Assembly (NCBI RefSeq): GCF_003966225.1
Contig: NZ_RXNU01000004.1
Span: 455,702 to 519,701 of the forward strand
DNA: 64,000 nucleotides
Direction of reading: 5' to 3'
From: Shewanella canadensis
GTDB lineage: Bacteria; Pseudomonadota; Gammaproteobacteria; Enterobacterales; Shewanellaceae
A program made the translations under genes and the position numbers. A model generated the notes under the pieces. That model was given only the letters and a program-made list of their open reading frames with translations. It did no database searches and was not told the origin of the DNA. The stretch's first letter is position 1. Every line of letters begins with the position of its first letter. Positions 8,519 to 16,928 of this stretch are shown here, piece after piece.

Positions 8519-10300
8519 TTAGTTAATTGAAGTTGGTTGAATGACTAGCGGCATGAGTTTTTTAGCGAGCCAGGAATAGTACTTCTCATTTCCATGTATC
8601 CAATCATCGTATGTGATGTTAGAGATATAACTTTCCGGATCTGAAATCTCTTTATCGAAGGTCGTGGCGGCATTAAAGAAGCCAATCCCAAATTCATTCA
8701 AAACATATTCCATCGCATAAAAGTAGGAATTGATGATGTTTGTCATCGATTTCGATTCTTCAAAGTACTGACTAAAAGGGGGATCGGAAACGACAATCAC
8801 CTTATGCCCATTATTGTGAAGTTTAAGCAGTATTGTGAGTTGCTCTGTTAGATCTTCATTGAAGTAATCGACAAACTCCTGTGTTGATATTTCAGATTTC
8901 CCTTCGGGGTAAACCTTGTTCAGCCAGTTTACAAATCGAAAAATGCTCTGATGAATCTGCATTCCGAGGTTAGTAATAATGGTCGAGCTAGTCGGCGTTT
9001 CACTTTGCTCTAGGTCATTTAAATTACCGTATATCACCGACCATAACTTTCTCGAAACTGCACTCTCTAAAGGTACAAGGTATTCGGTATCGCATAGTGC
9101 AAACTTCTTTTGAGAGAAGCCAGAACCGTTCATTACCATGCCACCACAATGTCGAACATTCATATCTATAAGCGACTTAGAAAGCTTAGCCATATGGCTA
9201 TCACCAAACAGGGTTAATTCGGACAGGGGCTGCTCTATTGGGTTAGCTTGTAGCTTATTTGCGGCTTCGAGCATCTCCTCATCGCAGACGACTTCATCAT
9301 TATCCGATGTTGTAACCTCAATAGCCTCAATTTTTTGCGATGCCTCTTGTGCTGGAGTCGACTCAGGTTGCGCACCCAGAACGGAGCCGAAATGGCGCAT
9401 AACATAGTTAACGGCTGTGGGGGTAACAGATCTTAGATTACTCTCAAACCTGAAATCTCCGGAGCAGGGGACGGTAATGATCTCGTAAGAGGGGAAGTAA
9501 TGGAAATCAGTTCTGTTATCACACAAGAAGCCTGCGACTGTTCTAAGAATAGATTTTGAGTGTTGATTGGCTACCATAATATGCTTATTGGTAGCCGTTG
9601 CCGTTAGTGGCACCGGAGAAACGGTCAGAATTATTTTTATGTCCGGATTAATGGCCTTTAGACGGGTCGAAATTTTTTCAAGGTCGGTGCGGATCTCTTC
9701 ATAGCCAAAGTTATAGAAACTGTAGCGGGAGTCGTCGAATACCCCCGCTATGATGCCGGGACAGCTCGGGTAAAAGACATCACTGCAATCCTTCCACGCT
9801 TCGGTTAAGCCGAGTGTGAAAATGAGCACATCGGTTTTAGCTATTGTCTCTACCATCTCTGTTGCGGCTTCTATTCTGGCATTGATCAGAGATGCTTCAG
9901 ACTCAAAACCTGATGGATTAAAGTTGGGTCTTAGCAAGTCATAATATCTTGCCCCGTCCGAGTAGATTGCACCGCTTTTATTAAAGCCTGAGTCTTTTTC
10001 TGCAACATCGAACCATTGTAGAAGGCATCTTGGTGTGTATAGATTACCGAAAGCGAAGCTGGATACTTGTCCCGTTTCAATTTTGCTTTGGTTAAATGTG
10101 TACCCTCCGGCATTAAGCCATTTACCCACATGTTGTGCGAAACAAGACCCAATAGATGAAATTCTGGGGTTTTTAATATCCAAATCGATTTGATGTAATT
10201 GAGTGAATGTCTCTTGGCCAAGTTTAATGTTTGCAACGCCAGTGCGCCAAAAGAAGGTTTCGCCTTTATCACTGTATGGTGTAGAACCTGGGTTCTTCAT
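8519..10300 (-). CDS. Two-domain GSCFA/SGNH-like hydrolase or acyltransferase
   Basis: This 593-residue protein starts with a GSCFA-family domain. The signature GSCFA is at residues 51-55, with GLTEAW at 164-169 and VSPVPL at 227-232, all in the expected order. After an acidic linker (about 310-360) a second SGNH-like domain begins with FGDSH (365-369) and ends with DDWIHGN (565-571), which could supply the Asp/His of an SGNH triad. No signal peptide or membrane segment is seen, so it is probably cytoplasmic. GSCFA proteins are predicted acyl esterases or transferases of carbohydrates. Its own sigma-54 promoter and site among flagellar genes suggest it modifies the flagellar glycan, for example by O-acylation. 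That role is inference. Confidence 0.8.
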   Translation of the reverse strand: MKNPGSTPYSDKGETFFWRTGVANIKLGQETFTQLHQIDLDIKNPRISSIGSCFAQHVGKWLNAGGYTFNQSKIETGQVSSFAFGNLYTPRCLLQWFDVAEKDSGFNKSGAIYSDGARYYDLLRPNFNPSGFESEASLINARIEAATEMVETIAKTDVLIFTLGLTEAWKDCSDVFYPSCPGIIAGVFDDSRYSFYNFGYEEIRTDLEKISTRLKAINPDIKIILTVSPVPLTATATNKHIMVANQHSKSILRTVAGFLCDNRTDFHYFPSYEIITVPCSGDFRFESNLRSVTPTAVNYVMRHFGSVLGAQPESTPAQEASQKIEAIEVTTSDNDEVVCDEEMLEAANKLQANPIEQPLSELTLFGDSHMAKLSKSLIDMNVRHCGGMVMNGSGFSQKKFALCDTEYLVPLESAVSRKLWSVIYGNLNDLEQSETPTSSTIITNLGMQIHQSIFRFVNWLNKVYPEGKSEISTQEFVDYFNEDLTEQLTILLKLHNNGHKVIVVSDPPFSQYFEESKSMTNIINSYFYAMEYVLNEFGIGFFNAATTFDKEISDPESYISNITYDDWIHGNEKYYSWLAKKLMPLVIQPTSIN

Positions 10301-10411
10301 AATACAATCTCTCCGTATCTTTCAAATAGATGTCTGGGGGATGAGGTGCTGACCTTAGGCTGGCATTCCACCGACGTTTAACAGACAGTTTATTTACATT
10401 TAAGATAATAA

Positions 10412-10427
10412 AGCAATATGCGTGCCT
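10412..10427 (-). promoter_or_regulatory. Sigma-54 promoter of the GSCFA gene
   Basis: The minus strand reads AGGCACGCATATTGCT, the closest match to the consensus GGCACG-N4-TTGCW among the sites found here. It lies 112 bp upstream of the GSCFA ATG. Confidence 0.75.
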
Positions 10428-10539
10428 GTGAGAAAAATATGATAACTCAGTTAAAGTTACCCTTAATCAAGCCGATGAACATGCTAATACTATTATTGCG
10501 GAAATAACCCTAGGGGCTGGGGGATAAACACCTTATCTT

Positions 10540-10555
10540 TGGCGTGATATTTGCT
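10540..10555 (+). promoter_or_regulatory. Sigma-54 promoter of flgOP
   Basis: TGGCGTGATATTTGCT is a GG-N10-GC element with TGGC and TTGCT boxes, 85 bp before the flgO ATG. Confidence 0.75.
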
Positions 10556-10640
10556 TCATTTTTTTTAAGTTTGTTTGAGAGAGTAATTTGTCGATATCGC
10601 GATCTCATGGCATTTTTATTGTTAAGTTTAGGATACAGCT

Positions 10641-11267
10641 ATGCGTATAGTGCTACTTCTATCATCGGTTTTATTGCTTAACGCTTGTGCTCAGAGTGGA
10701 AGCTCAGATATGGAACCGCTTGCCAGCGGCAATCAGTTGCCGCAGAGAGCGGCAATTAACCATATGTCTCAACAGATAGTGAATGAGTTAGTAAGACAAA
10801 ATGATGACCTGAAATCCAATCAGCCACTCCTCGTTGCTACGCCTGTTTTCTTAGATGATCTGAAAAGGACCAATGCTATAGGTTTGCAACTGCAGCAAGG
10901 CTTTATCTCTGCGCTGCATGATAATCAATTTAATCTGGTCGATATCAATGTCGGTGATAATATCAGGGTTACACCTGAAGGGGATTTCTTACTAACCAGA
11001 GATTGGAAGCTACTGCCCTCGGGGATCGCCGTCGAGCACGTTCTGGTATCAACCATGAGCCTTAATACTTTGGGAGTGGTGGTTAACTCAAGAATTGTCA
11101 ATGTCACTAATAATCGTGTTGTCTCTGCATCTCAGGGGAGCTTTTCCGTCAAGGATCTTCCCGGGTATCTTAAGTACTCTGAAAAGGTCGTCTCTCAAGG
11201 TGGGCTGTTATATCGAGATCGCAGTGTTGGTATGCAAGAGGTTCAAGTGAAAGGTGATACAAAATGA
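10641..11267 (+). CDS. flgO: Flagellar outer-membrane lipoprotein FlgO
   Basis: FlgO is an outer-membrane lipoprotein needed for full motility of Vibrio-type polar flagella and works with FlgP and FlgT. The 208-residue product begins with a short lipoprotein signal ending in the lipobox LNAC (Cys16). The body has the FlgO-family features of an early MSQQIVNELVRQN helix and a VEHVLVSTMS strand. It overlaps flgP by four bases (ATGA), so the two are translationally coupled. The sigma-54 element upstream suggests flagellar class control. Confidence 0.87.
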   Translation: MRIVLLLSSVLLLNACAQSGSSDMEPLASGNQLPQRAAINHMSQQIVNELVRQNDDLKSNQPLLVATPVFLDDLKRTNAIGLQLQQGFISALHDNQFNLVDINVGDNIRVTPEGDFLLTRDWKLLPSGIAVEHVLVSTMSLNTLGVVVNSRIVNVTNNRVVSASQGSFSVKDLPGYLKYSEKVVSQGGLLYRDRSVGMQEVQVKGDTK

Positions 11268-11710
11268 AAATTTGGCTGATGTTGATTGTAGTGTTAATTA
11301 CGGGCTGCTCATCTAAAGACAGGTATATAGAGTGGGAAACACAGGCCCCGGACAGTTTTCCTAAGCTTACAGCAATAGGCTATGCTCCATTGGATACTCA
11401 ACCCGCAGAGGCTCAGTCACAAAAAGTATTAATGGCGATGCAAGCGTCAAAGATTGCCGCCTACAGGGAGTTAGCCGAGCAGGTATATGGTCAGCAGCTC
11501 TCAGCCTCGAGTAGAGTTGATGATTGGATGTTGACCAATGACAGTATTCAGGCATCTGTTACCGGGGTGATACGGGGGGCTAAGGTGGTCAAAAGTTACC
11601 CTGCAGGTGACCATTATGTGACTGAACTCGAACTGGATTTTGCTCAGGTATGGGCGCTTTATCAACAACAAAATAGGCCGCAAAAGATAAAAGAGATCAC
11701 CTATTTTTAA
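11264..11710 (+). CDS. flgP: Flagellar outer-membrane lipoprotein FlgP
   Basis: FlgP is a lipoprotein that forms the outer-membrane disk or outer H-ring around the polar flagellum. The 148-residue product has a lipoprotein signal with lipobox ITGC (Cys15). An LPP20-type region follows, visible as KVLMAMQASKIAAYRELAEQVYG and then VTGVIRGAKVVKSYP. It is the second gene of a two-gene unit with flgO, and a hairpin repeat follows about 50 bp downstream. Confidence 0.88.
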   Translation: MKIWLMLIVVLITGCSSKDRYIEWETQAPDSFPKLTAIGYAPLDTQPAEAQSQKVLMAMQASKIAAYRELAEQVYGQQLSASSRVDDWMLTNDSIQASVTGVIRGAKVVKSYPAGDHYVTELELDFAQVWALYQQQNRPQKIKEITYF

Positions 11711-11762
11711 ATTAGCTACGAGCTAGTCTAGCTCCCTAGCTACAAGCTTTCTATCTCTGTCA

Positions 11763-11787
11763 TCCCCGCAATGTTTTTGAGCGGGGA
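11763..11787. repeat. TCCCCGC/GCGGGGA hairpin repeat
   Basis: The arms TCCCCGC and GCGGGGA enclose a T-rich loop. This resembles a dispersed palindromic repeat common between genes of marine gammaproteobacteria. It may also end the flgOP transcript. The rest of the gap up to 12005 is CTAG-rich and shows no gene. Confidence 0.5.
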
Positions 11788-12005
11788 ATCATCTTGCCAC
11801 TCTTAAAAGAACTAAACAAAAAGAACGACCCTAAAGGCTCTTGGCTCCTGCCTGCGTAAGAGTTACGAGAAAAGTATTTACTATGAGCTTCGGGTTAGGA
11901 ACTACTATCTAGGAACTATTATCTAGGGTTAAAGGGGGGAGGGGGCTTTGCTTTTGGCTTGCGATTCGGAGCTTTCTTAACTTTATATTTAGCTCGCCGC
12001 CGCTT

Positions 12006-12431
12006 TTACGCTTTTAAGTTATTACCCAGAGTCGATATAGTAGAAGTTTTACCTTTACCATTATAGGTGAGGCTGGAGGCATTTCTGCTGACTTGAAGCG
12101 CCTGTGAGAGGCGGTTAATACTGGCGATATTCAGTTCGATTAAACTGGTATTTTCTATGTTCAACTGTTGGCATTCAGCAAGCAGTTTCTTGGCTGAATT
12201 TACTTTTGCTGATAATTCAGGATCACTGGTCAGCAATGACTTTTCAGAGTGTGAGGCTAACAACTCATCGTTCAGTCTTAGATCATTAAGTAACTTGGCT
12301 TTGGCTGTGGCCAAAGAGAGTAAAAGATCTGCACTTTGTTCGATTAGCGCACTTTTCTCATGTGTTATTGTTACTTTCAGCTCTTCAAGCAGCTTATGCT
12401 GCAGCTCGATGATGTTAGTTATTTGACTCAT
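12006..12431 (-). CDS. flgN: Flagellar hook-filament junction chaperone FlgN
   Basis: FlgN is a cytoplasmic type III chaperone for FlgK and FlgL. The 141-residue protein is almost entirely helical, with the typical N-terminal ELQHKLLEELKVTITHEKSALIEQ coiled coil, a heptad-like middle, and an unstructured C-terminal tail rich in Ser and Thr. It follows flgM by seven bases on the same strand, the standard flgMN arrangement. Sequence conservation in this family is low, so size and context carry much of the call. Confidence 0.85.
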   Translation of the reverse strand: MSQITNIIELQHKLLEELKVTITHEKSALIEQSADLLLSLATAKAKLLNDLRLNDELLASHSEKSLLTSDPELSAKVNSAKKLLAECQQLNIENTSLIELNIASINRLSQALQVSRNASSLTYNGKGKTSTISTLGNNLKA

Positions 12432-12438
12432 AGGTGTA

Positions 12439-12777
12439 TTAATTGAGATCCTTTAGTTCATTTTCGAACTGAGCAATATTGGTTGCGAGTTTTTCAGGAT
12501 CGATTTTATAACGTCCTTCCGCAATGGCTAGTTTTATCTCTTGAACTTTTTTCTGATCAACTTCAGGAATACTGGCAAGCTTTGCCTGAGTATTCTGTAG
12601 CTGCTGTGCCTGTGAGGTGATAGAGACTGAATCACTCTTCGGTGGCATGCTAGTTGAAGTCGCTGCAGCGCTCTGACTTGTCTGGTTACTGCCTTTGGCT
12701 GCATTAGCATTGGCAGCATTAGCTTTACCCACGTGAGTGTTTGCTGAAGTATTTACTTGTTTAATATTAATAGCCAT
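12439..12777 (-). CDS. flgM: Anti-sigma-28 factor FlgM
   Basis: FlgM binds FliA (sigma-28) until it is exported through the finished hook. I place the start at the ATG at 12777 (MAINIKQ), which has GGAG upstream; an in-frame ATG at 12792 lies ahead of that ribosome site. The 112-residue protein has a disordered Ala/Asn/Thr-rich N-terminal half. Its C-terminal sigma-binding region (SIPEVDQKKVQEIKLAIAEG and then KIDPEKLATNI) is very characteristic. A sigma-28 element lies upstream, giving the classical FliA autoregulatory loop. Confidence 0.92.
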   Translation of the reverse strand: MAINIKQVNTSANTHVGKANAANANAAKGSNQTSQSAAATSTSMPPKSDSVSITSQAQQLQNTQAKLASIPEVDQKKVQEIKLAIAEGRYKIDPEKLATNIAQFENELKDLN

Positions 12778-12817
12778 CTTAGGCTCCAACAATAAAAAAA
12801 TGGAAGGTCATACACGT

Positions 12818-12844
12818 GTATCGGCAGTGTTCACCAGAGCTTTA
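12818..12844 (-). promoter_or_regulatory. Sigma-28 (FliA) promoter of flgMN
   Basis: The minus strand has TAAAG, a 14-base gap, then GCCGATAC, which fits the TAAAGTTT-N11-GCCGATAA consensus. It lies 41 bp upstream of the flgM ATG. Confidence 0.8.
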
Positions 12845-12883
12845 GTTTTTTTATATCATATCTTGAGCTAGCTTAGGTTTAGA

Positions 12884-13591
12884 CTACATTCTCACTTCAA
12901 CTTCTCCAACGCCTGTGACTTTAGCATCAAGGCTTTTGTTGGAGTAACTGTTCTTAACGCGAATTCTATCACCTAAATTGCCATCACGCAGTGCTTCTCC
13001 CACTGTTTTTATTTCGAAATTCTTTGAACGAGCCCAAATCGAGACGGTATCACCTTTGCAGACAAAACAGAGGTTATTGATAAAGATAGGTTGATTGGGG
13101 GGGATTCTCCTCTTGACGCGTGTACCAACCACATCCTCAATTTTATCGAACTGTCGTCCTCTCAAGCTCGTTTGCTCTACATATCGAATAGCGACATCTC
13201 CACTCGATATCAGATCATCGGGCCCCAAAGTCTCCCGGGAAACGACTACCGGATAGAGTACATCGACTCTAACGGACAGAAATATTTGCCAGGGATACTG
13301 AAGTTGTGGACTGTTACAGCTTATTTTTACCGTATTATTTCGTTTTATAGCTCTGTTGCTTGCCAGTTCTGCTTTAACGGGTGGCAGGCATAAAGGCGGC
13401 TTCAATCGGGAGTCCAAACTTTGGGGCGTAATGTTGACTCTTGCATGCTCTGCAACATTAATTTTATCTTCGATAACCGCTATAGCTAAGTTAGAAATGG
13501 TCGATAGAGAAGGAACACTTGCTTCTTGTGAGCTAAAAGCATGTGTTGATTGGAATAAAATGATTAAATAGACCACATATTTTACTTTCAT
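12884..13591 (-). CDS. flgA: P-ring periplasmic chaperone FlgA
   Basis: FlgA is secreted to the periplasm and helps FlgI polymerise into the P ring. The likely start is the ATG at 13591, because it places a signal peptide (MKVKYVVYLIILFQSTHAFS) at the N-terminus; the longer frame from 13663 adds 24 residues that would bury it. The mature part carries the SAF domain, visible as VVVSRETLGPDDLISSGDV, and the C-terminal RIRVKNSYSNKSLDAKVTGVGEVEV strand. The ribosome site is weak. It is divergent from cheV, with its own sigma-54 element. Confidence 0.9.
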   Translation of the reverse strand: MKVKYVVYLIILFQSTHAFSSQEASVPSLSTISNLAIAVIEDKINVAEHARVNITPQSLDSRLKPPLCLPPVKAELASNRAIKRNNTVKISCNSPQLQYPWQIFLSVRVDVLYPVVVSRETLGPDDLISSGDVAIRYVEQTSLRGRQFDKIEDVVGTRVKRRIPPNQPIFINNLCFVCKGDTVSIWARSKNFEIKTVGEALRDGNLGDRIRVKNSYSNKSLDAKVTGVGEVEVRM

Positions 13592-13727
13592 AATGAATAG
13601 ACTAGCTTGATTAGCTAGATTACACCTATACTTTCTTAGTGACCGGAACTTTGTACTTCTCATCTTGTGAGAGAAGGAGTCAGAAACTTGACAATTATAT
13701 GGTCAGGTTGTGAGATGTATTTTATAA

Positions 13728-13743
13728 AGCAATTAGTATGCCT
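13728..13743 (-). promoter_or_regulatory. Sigma-54 promoter of flgA
   Basis: The minus strand reads AGGCATACTAATTGCT with GG-N10-GC spacing, 137 bp upstream of the chosen flgA start. Confidence 0.65.
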
Positions 13744-13802
13744 ATACTCATTAAATGCTGGGTAATGGGTGAGCATCCAAAAGTCGACAAGGCAAGAGTA
13801 CT

Positions 13803-14723
13803 ATGTCAAACATTCTTGATTCAGTTAATAAACGCACGCAGTTAGTCGGGCAAAACCGTTTAGAGCTTTTATTATTTAAACTAAATGGTCGTCAAAGATT
13901 CGGTATCAACGTATTTAAAGTCAAAGAGGTATTGCAATGCCCGCCCCTTACCTCCTTGCCTAAGTTAAATAGTACAGTGAAAGGTGTGGCACATATTCGC
14001 GGTAACACTATTTCAGTCATAGACTTGAGTGCTGCAACCGGTGGTCGTCCTATCGAGAATACCGAAGGATGTTTTATCATTATCGCGGAGTATAACCGCA
14101 GTGTGCAGGGATTTTTGGTTTGCTCTGTGGAGCGGATCATTAACATGAATTGGGAAGCCATTTTGCCACCACCACAAGGTGCGGGCAGAAATTCCTATTT
14201 AACGGCGGTAACGGAAATAGAGGGGGAGTTAGTCGAGATCCTCGATGTTGAAAAAATTCTCGATCAGATCTCTCCGGTTAAGACCGAAATTAGTAAAGAG
14301 ACCGATGAAGCCATAACCATCGACCGTGAACAACATTTTCATATCATGGTCATCGATGACTCGGCAGTGGCTCGCAAGCAGATCATCAGGGCTCTCTCGT
14401 CATTGGGCTTACAAATTGATACGGCTATCGATGGTCGAGATGCGCTCGAAAAGCTCAATAAAATTGCTGCAGAGATGGATAATGTCGCAACTGAAATCCC
14501 GTTGATCATTTCAGATATTGAGATGCCTGAAATGGACGGCTACACTTTAACTGCAGAGATAAGGGATAACCCTAAGTTAAAAGATATTAAAGTGGTATTG
14601 CATACATCATTAAGCGGCGTATTTAATCAAGCTATGGTTCAGAAAGTTGGAGCTAATGATTTTATTGCGAAATTTAACCCAGATGAACTTGCAGCAGCAG
14701 TGAATAAGCATTTGAGTCTATAA
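13803..14723 (+). CDS. cheV: Chemotaxis coupling/response-regulator protein CheV
   Basis: CheV couples receptors to CheA through a CheW-like domain (about residues 15-165). It adapts through a phosphorylatable receiver domain (about 180-306). The receiver motif VIDDSAVARK and the acceptor Asp238 in SDIEMPEMDG are intact. At 306 residues it has the usual length. It is transcribed toward cheR and divergently from flgA. I found no convincing sigma-54 or sigma-28 site directly before it. Confidence 0.94.
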   Translation: MSNILDSVNKRTQLVGQNRLELLLFKLNGRQRFGINVFKVKEVLQCPPLTSLPKLNSTVKGVAHIRGNTISVIDLSAATGGRPIENTEGCFIIIAEYNRSVQGFLVCSVERIINMNWEAILPPPQGAGRNSYLTAVTEIEGELVEILDVEKILDQISPVKTEISKETDEAITIDREQHFHIMVIDDSAVARKQIIRALSSLGLQIDTAIDGRDALEKLNKIAAEMDNVATEIPLIISDIEMPEMDGYTLTAEIRDNPKLKDIKVVLHTSLSGVFNQAMVQKVGANDFIAKFNPDELAAAVNKHLSL

Positions 14724-14855
14724 GAGACTCTCTATAGGGTGCAGTGACTTGATATTAAGCTTGTTTCTTTTATCTGGCTCATGTATAACGCTGCGCTCTA
14801 TAGTAAGTTAATGCAACACTGTTATAGCTTGTTTTATTGATATTAGGATATCAAG

Positions 14856-15689
14856 GTGCCGAATAAATCACTCGCTGAAAATGAGTACACACAATTTAGA
14901 CTATTTCTGGAACAACACAGTGGAATTGTGCTGGGTGATAATAAGCAGTATTTAGTACGAAGTCGCTTAGCACCTTTGATGGGGAAATATAACCTTCCTT
15001 CACTATCTGAAGTTGTTAAGCATTCGATGAAGCCGAGCGAACGTCAACTTCGTGCTTCAGTTATTGATGCAATGACGACAAATGAAACCTTGTGGTTTAG
15101 AGACCGATATCCGTTTGAGTTATTATCAAATACCTTGTTGCCGGAATATTCACGATTAGGACGACCACTGAAAATCTGGTCTGCCGCCTGTTCATCAGGC
15201 CAGGAACCTTATTCTTTGGGGATGACAATTCTCGAGTATCAACAGAAAAAACCTGGGACCCTGCCAGGTAGTGCGTCCATTTTAGCAACCGATCTCTCTC
15301 CTTCAATGCTTGAAAGATGTAAAAATGCTGAGTATGACAATTTAGCCTTAGGGCGAGGTTTATCTGAGGAGCGAAAACGTCAGTTTTTTTCCGCGACAGA
15401 TGCCGGAACTATGGTCGTAAAGGATAATGTAAAAAAGTTTGTGAACTTCAGAGCCCATAATTTGCTTGAGAGTTATACCTTACTGGGCAAGTTTGACATT
15501 ATTTTTTGCCGTAACGTACTCATCTATTTTGCCCCAGAGGCAAAGGCAAAAATTTTGCGGCAATTTGCTGCCGCTTTAAACCCGAAAGGCATCCTTTTTC
15601 TTGGTGCTTCTGAGTCAATTGCCGGTTTAACTGAAGAATATGACATGGTGCGCTGTAACCCAGGCATCTATTACCAGAAGAAGACTTAA
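14856..15689 (+). CDS. cheR: Chemotaxis protein methyltransferase CheR
   Basis: CheR methylates glutamates of chemoreceptors with SAM. The 277-residue protein has the N-terminal helical CheR domain and the SAM-binding core, visible as IWSAACSSGQEPYS and later FDIIFCRNVLIYF. The start is a GTG. The C-terminal 40 codons are repeated just downstream in a frameshifted copy, so the present 3' end may come from recombination. It sits between cheV and flgB, as in other polar-flagellum loci. Confidence 0.94.
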   Translation: MPNKSLAENEYTQFRLFLEQHSGIVLGDNKQYLVRSRLAPLMGKYNLPSLSEVVKHSMKPSERQLRASVIDAMTTNETLWFRDRYPFELLSNTLLPEYSRLGRPLKIWSAACSSGQEPYSLGMTILEYQQKKPGTLPGSASILATDLSPSMLERCKNAEYDNLALGRGLSEERKRQFFSATDAGTMVVKDNVKKFVNFRAHNLLESYTLLGKFDIIFCRNVLIYFAPEAKAKILRQFAAALNPKGILFLGASESIAGLTEEYDMVRCNPGIYYQKKT

Positions 15690-15709
15690 ATTTTGTGGTG
15701 GCGATTCCG

Positions 15710-15830
15710 CTGCCGCTTTAAACCCGAAAGGCATCCTTTTTCTTGGTGCTTCTGAGTCAATTGCCGGTTTGACAGAAGAATATGAAATGGTTCGTTGTAA
15801 CCCAGGCTCTATTACCAGAAGAAGACTTAA
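15710..15830 (+). pseudogene. Duplicated, frameshifted 3' tail of cheR
   Basis: This segment repeats 15568-15689 with a 142-bp offset, five substitutions and one deleted base. The five substitutions before the deletion all fall at third codon positions of the cheR frame, as expected if this copy once coded for a CheR C-terminus. It has no start of its own and the offset puts it out of frame. Confidence 0.85.
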
Positions 15831-16048
15831 CAGAGAGACGGCACAGCGTGCCTTATAGACGGCTTCGCCTATGAGGACGCTCGCAAGCTCACTATCAGAC
15901 GCCAACAAGTTGGCTATTTTCAAAATCGTAAAAGGCAACTAAGTGCCTTCCTCTAATTCTTTCATTTTGCTCCTCGCAAGCCTGCCAGCGATCTCGTAGC
16001 CTGCTTATTAGCGTTCCCCTAGAGTCTCGCACCTCTTTTTGCTTTTTG
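15831..16048. other. Gene-free stretch before flgB with short inverted repeats
   Basis: No gene is visible after the cheR tail copy. A stretch at 15875-15893 matches another at 36323-36341 in 18 of 19 bases, which marks a dispersed repeat. The region ends at the flgB promoter. Confidence 0.5.
15875..15893. repeat. Dispersed repeat unit, copy 1
   Basis: The unit GGACGCTCGCAAGCTCACT recurs with one change at 36323-36341. Both copies lie in intergenic DNA upstream of sigma-54-driven flagellar operons (flgB, fliE). Confidence 0.6.
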
Positions 16049-16064
16049 TGGCATGACTATTGCT
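16049..16064 (+). promoter_or_regulatory. Sigma-54 promoter of flgBCD
   Basis: TGGCATGACTATTGCT is a near-consensus -24/-12 element, 34 bp before the flgB ATG at 16098. Its position rules out the longer flgB frame that would start inside it at 16053. Confidence 0.8.
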
Positions 16065-16097
16065 TTGTTTTTAGCATCAGGCTCAGGAGGCAATTTT

Positions 16098-16496
16098 ATG
16101 GCGATTAATTTTGATAAAGCATTGGGTGTTCACCAATATACATTGGGGATCCGCTCTCAACGTGCTCAAGTAATCTCTTCAAATATTGCTAATGCTGACA
16201 CTCCTCACTATAAAGCACGAGATCTTGATTTCGATAAGGCGATGCAAGCCGCGACGAGCCGTCAAAACGGGTTGTCGATGAGCCGCAGTGATGTTAAACA
16301 CTTCGATCTAACGACTTTGTCCGGGCAGAACACCGCTTATAGAGTCCCTAACCAGCCTGATACCGGTGATGGCAATACTGTCGATATTCAACAAGAGCAG
16401 TCAGAATTTATGCAAAATGCACTCGAATATCAGATGTCACTCGGTTTTTTAGACAGTAAGTTTTCGGGCCTTAAGAAGGCACTGAGAGGAGATTAA
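16098..16496 (+). CDS. flgB: Flagellar proximal rod protein FlgB
   Basis: FlgB forms part of the proximal rod in the periplasm. The start at 16098 is supported by AGGAGG just upstream and by the sigma-54 element that overlaps the longer frame. The 132-residue product has the rod motif [21 protein letters not shown] and a C-terminal [21 protein letters not shown] helix. It is followed by flgC after two bases. Confidence 0.95.
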   Translation: MAINFDKALGVHQYTLGIRSQRAQVISSNIANADTPHYKARDLDFDKAMQAATSRQNGLSMSRSDVKHFDLTTLSGQNTAYRVPNQPDTGDGNTVDIQQEQSEFMQNALEYQMSLGFLDSKFSGLKKALRGD

Positions 16497-16498
16497 TT

Positions 16499-16915
16499 AT
16501 GAGTTTATTTGATATCTTTAATGTTGCTGGCTCGGGTATGTCTGCTCAATCTGTCAGATTGAATACAACAGCGAGTAATATTGCCAATGCCGATGCAGTC
16601 TCTAGCAGTGTCGATGAAACTTACCGTGCCCGCCATCCGATTTTTGAGGCTGAGATGGCTAAGGCTAGCCATCAGCAGCAATCTTCTCAAGCAGTTGCCG
16701 TTAAAGGCATAGTTGAAAGCGATGCTCCCTTGCAAAAAGAATACTCCCCCGATCACCCAATGGCTGATGGTGATGGGTTTATCTACAAACCTAATGTAAA
16801 CGTGATGGAAGAGATGGCTAACATGATCTCAGCTTCGCGTTCGTATCAAATGAATGTACAGGTTGCTGAAGCGGCGAAATCGATGCTTCAACAGACTTTA
16901 AGAATTGGCAAATAG
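16499..16915 (+). CDS. flgC: Flagellar proximal rod protein FlgC
   Basis: FlgC is the second proximal rod subunit. The 138-residue protein shows the N-terminal rod motif NTTASNIANADAVS and the C-terminal NVMEEMANMISASRSYQMNVQ helix shared by rod and hook proteins. It is in an operon with flgB (2-bp gap) and flgD. Confidence 0.96.
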   Translation: MSLFDIFNVAGSGMSAQSVRLNTTASNIANADAVSSSVDETYRARHPIFEAEMAKASHQQQSSQAVAVKGIVESDAPLQKEYSPDHPMADGDGFIYKPNVNVMEEMANMISASRSYQMNVQVAEAAKSMLQQTLRIGK

Positions 16916-16928
16916 TAGGAGGTAACAA

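Larger units (their letters stand above)
10301..10640. other. Divergent promoter region between the GSCFA gene and flgO
   Basis: This 340-bp gap holds two divergent sigma-54 elements, at 10412-10427 (minus) and 10540-10555 (plus). No other RNA, repeat or gene is evident. Confidence 0.6.

Noticed and set aside
13760..13775. Possible sigma-54 element before cheV
   Set aside because: GG-N10-GC spacing exists, but the -12 box lacks TT and the -24 box is weak.
15640..15858. Open frame of 72 codons across the cheR duplication
   Set aside because: It is an out-of-frame reading through two cheR tail copies, with no ribosome site or family features.
16053..16097. Longer start for flgB
   Set aside because: It would begin inside the sigma-54 element; the ATG at 16098 has a strong AGGAGG site.
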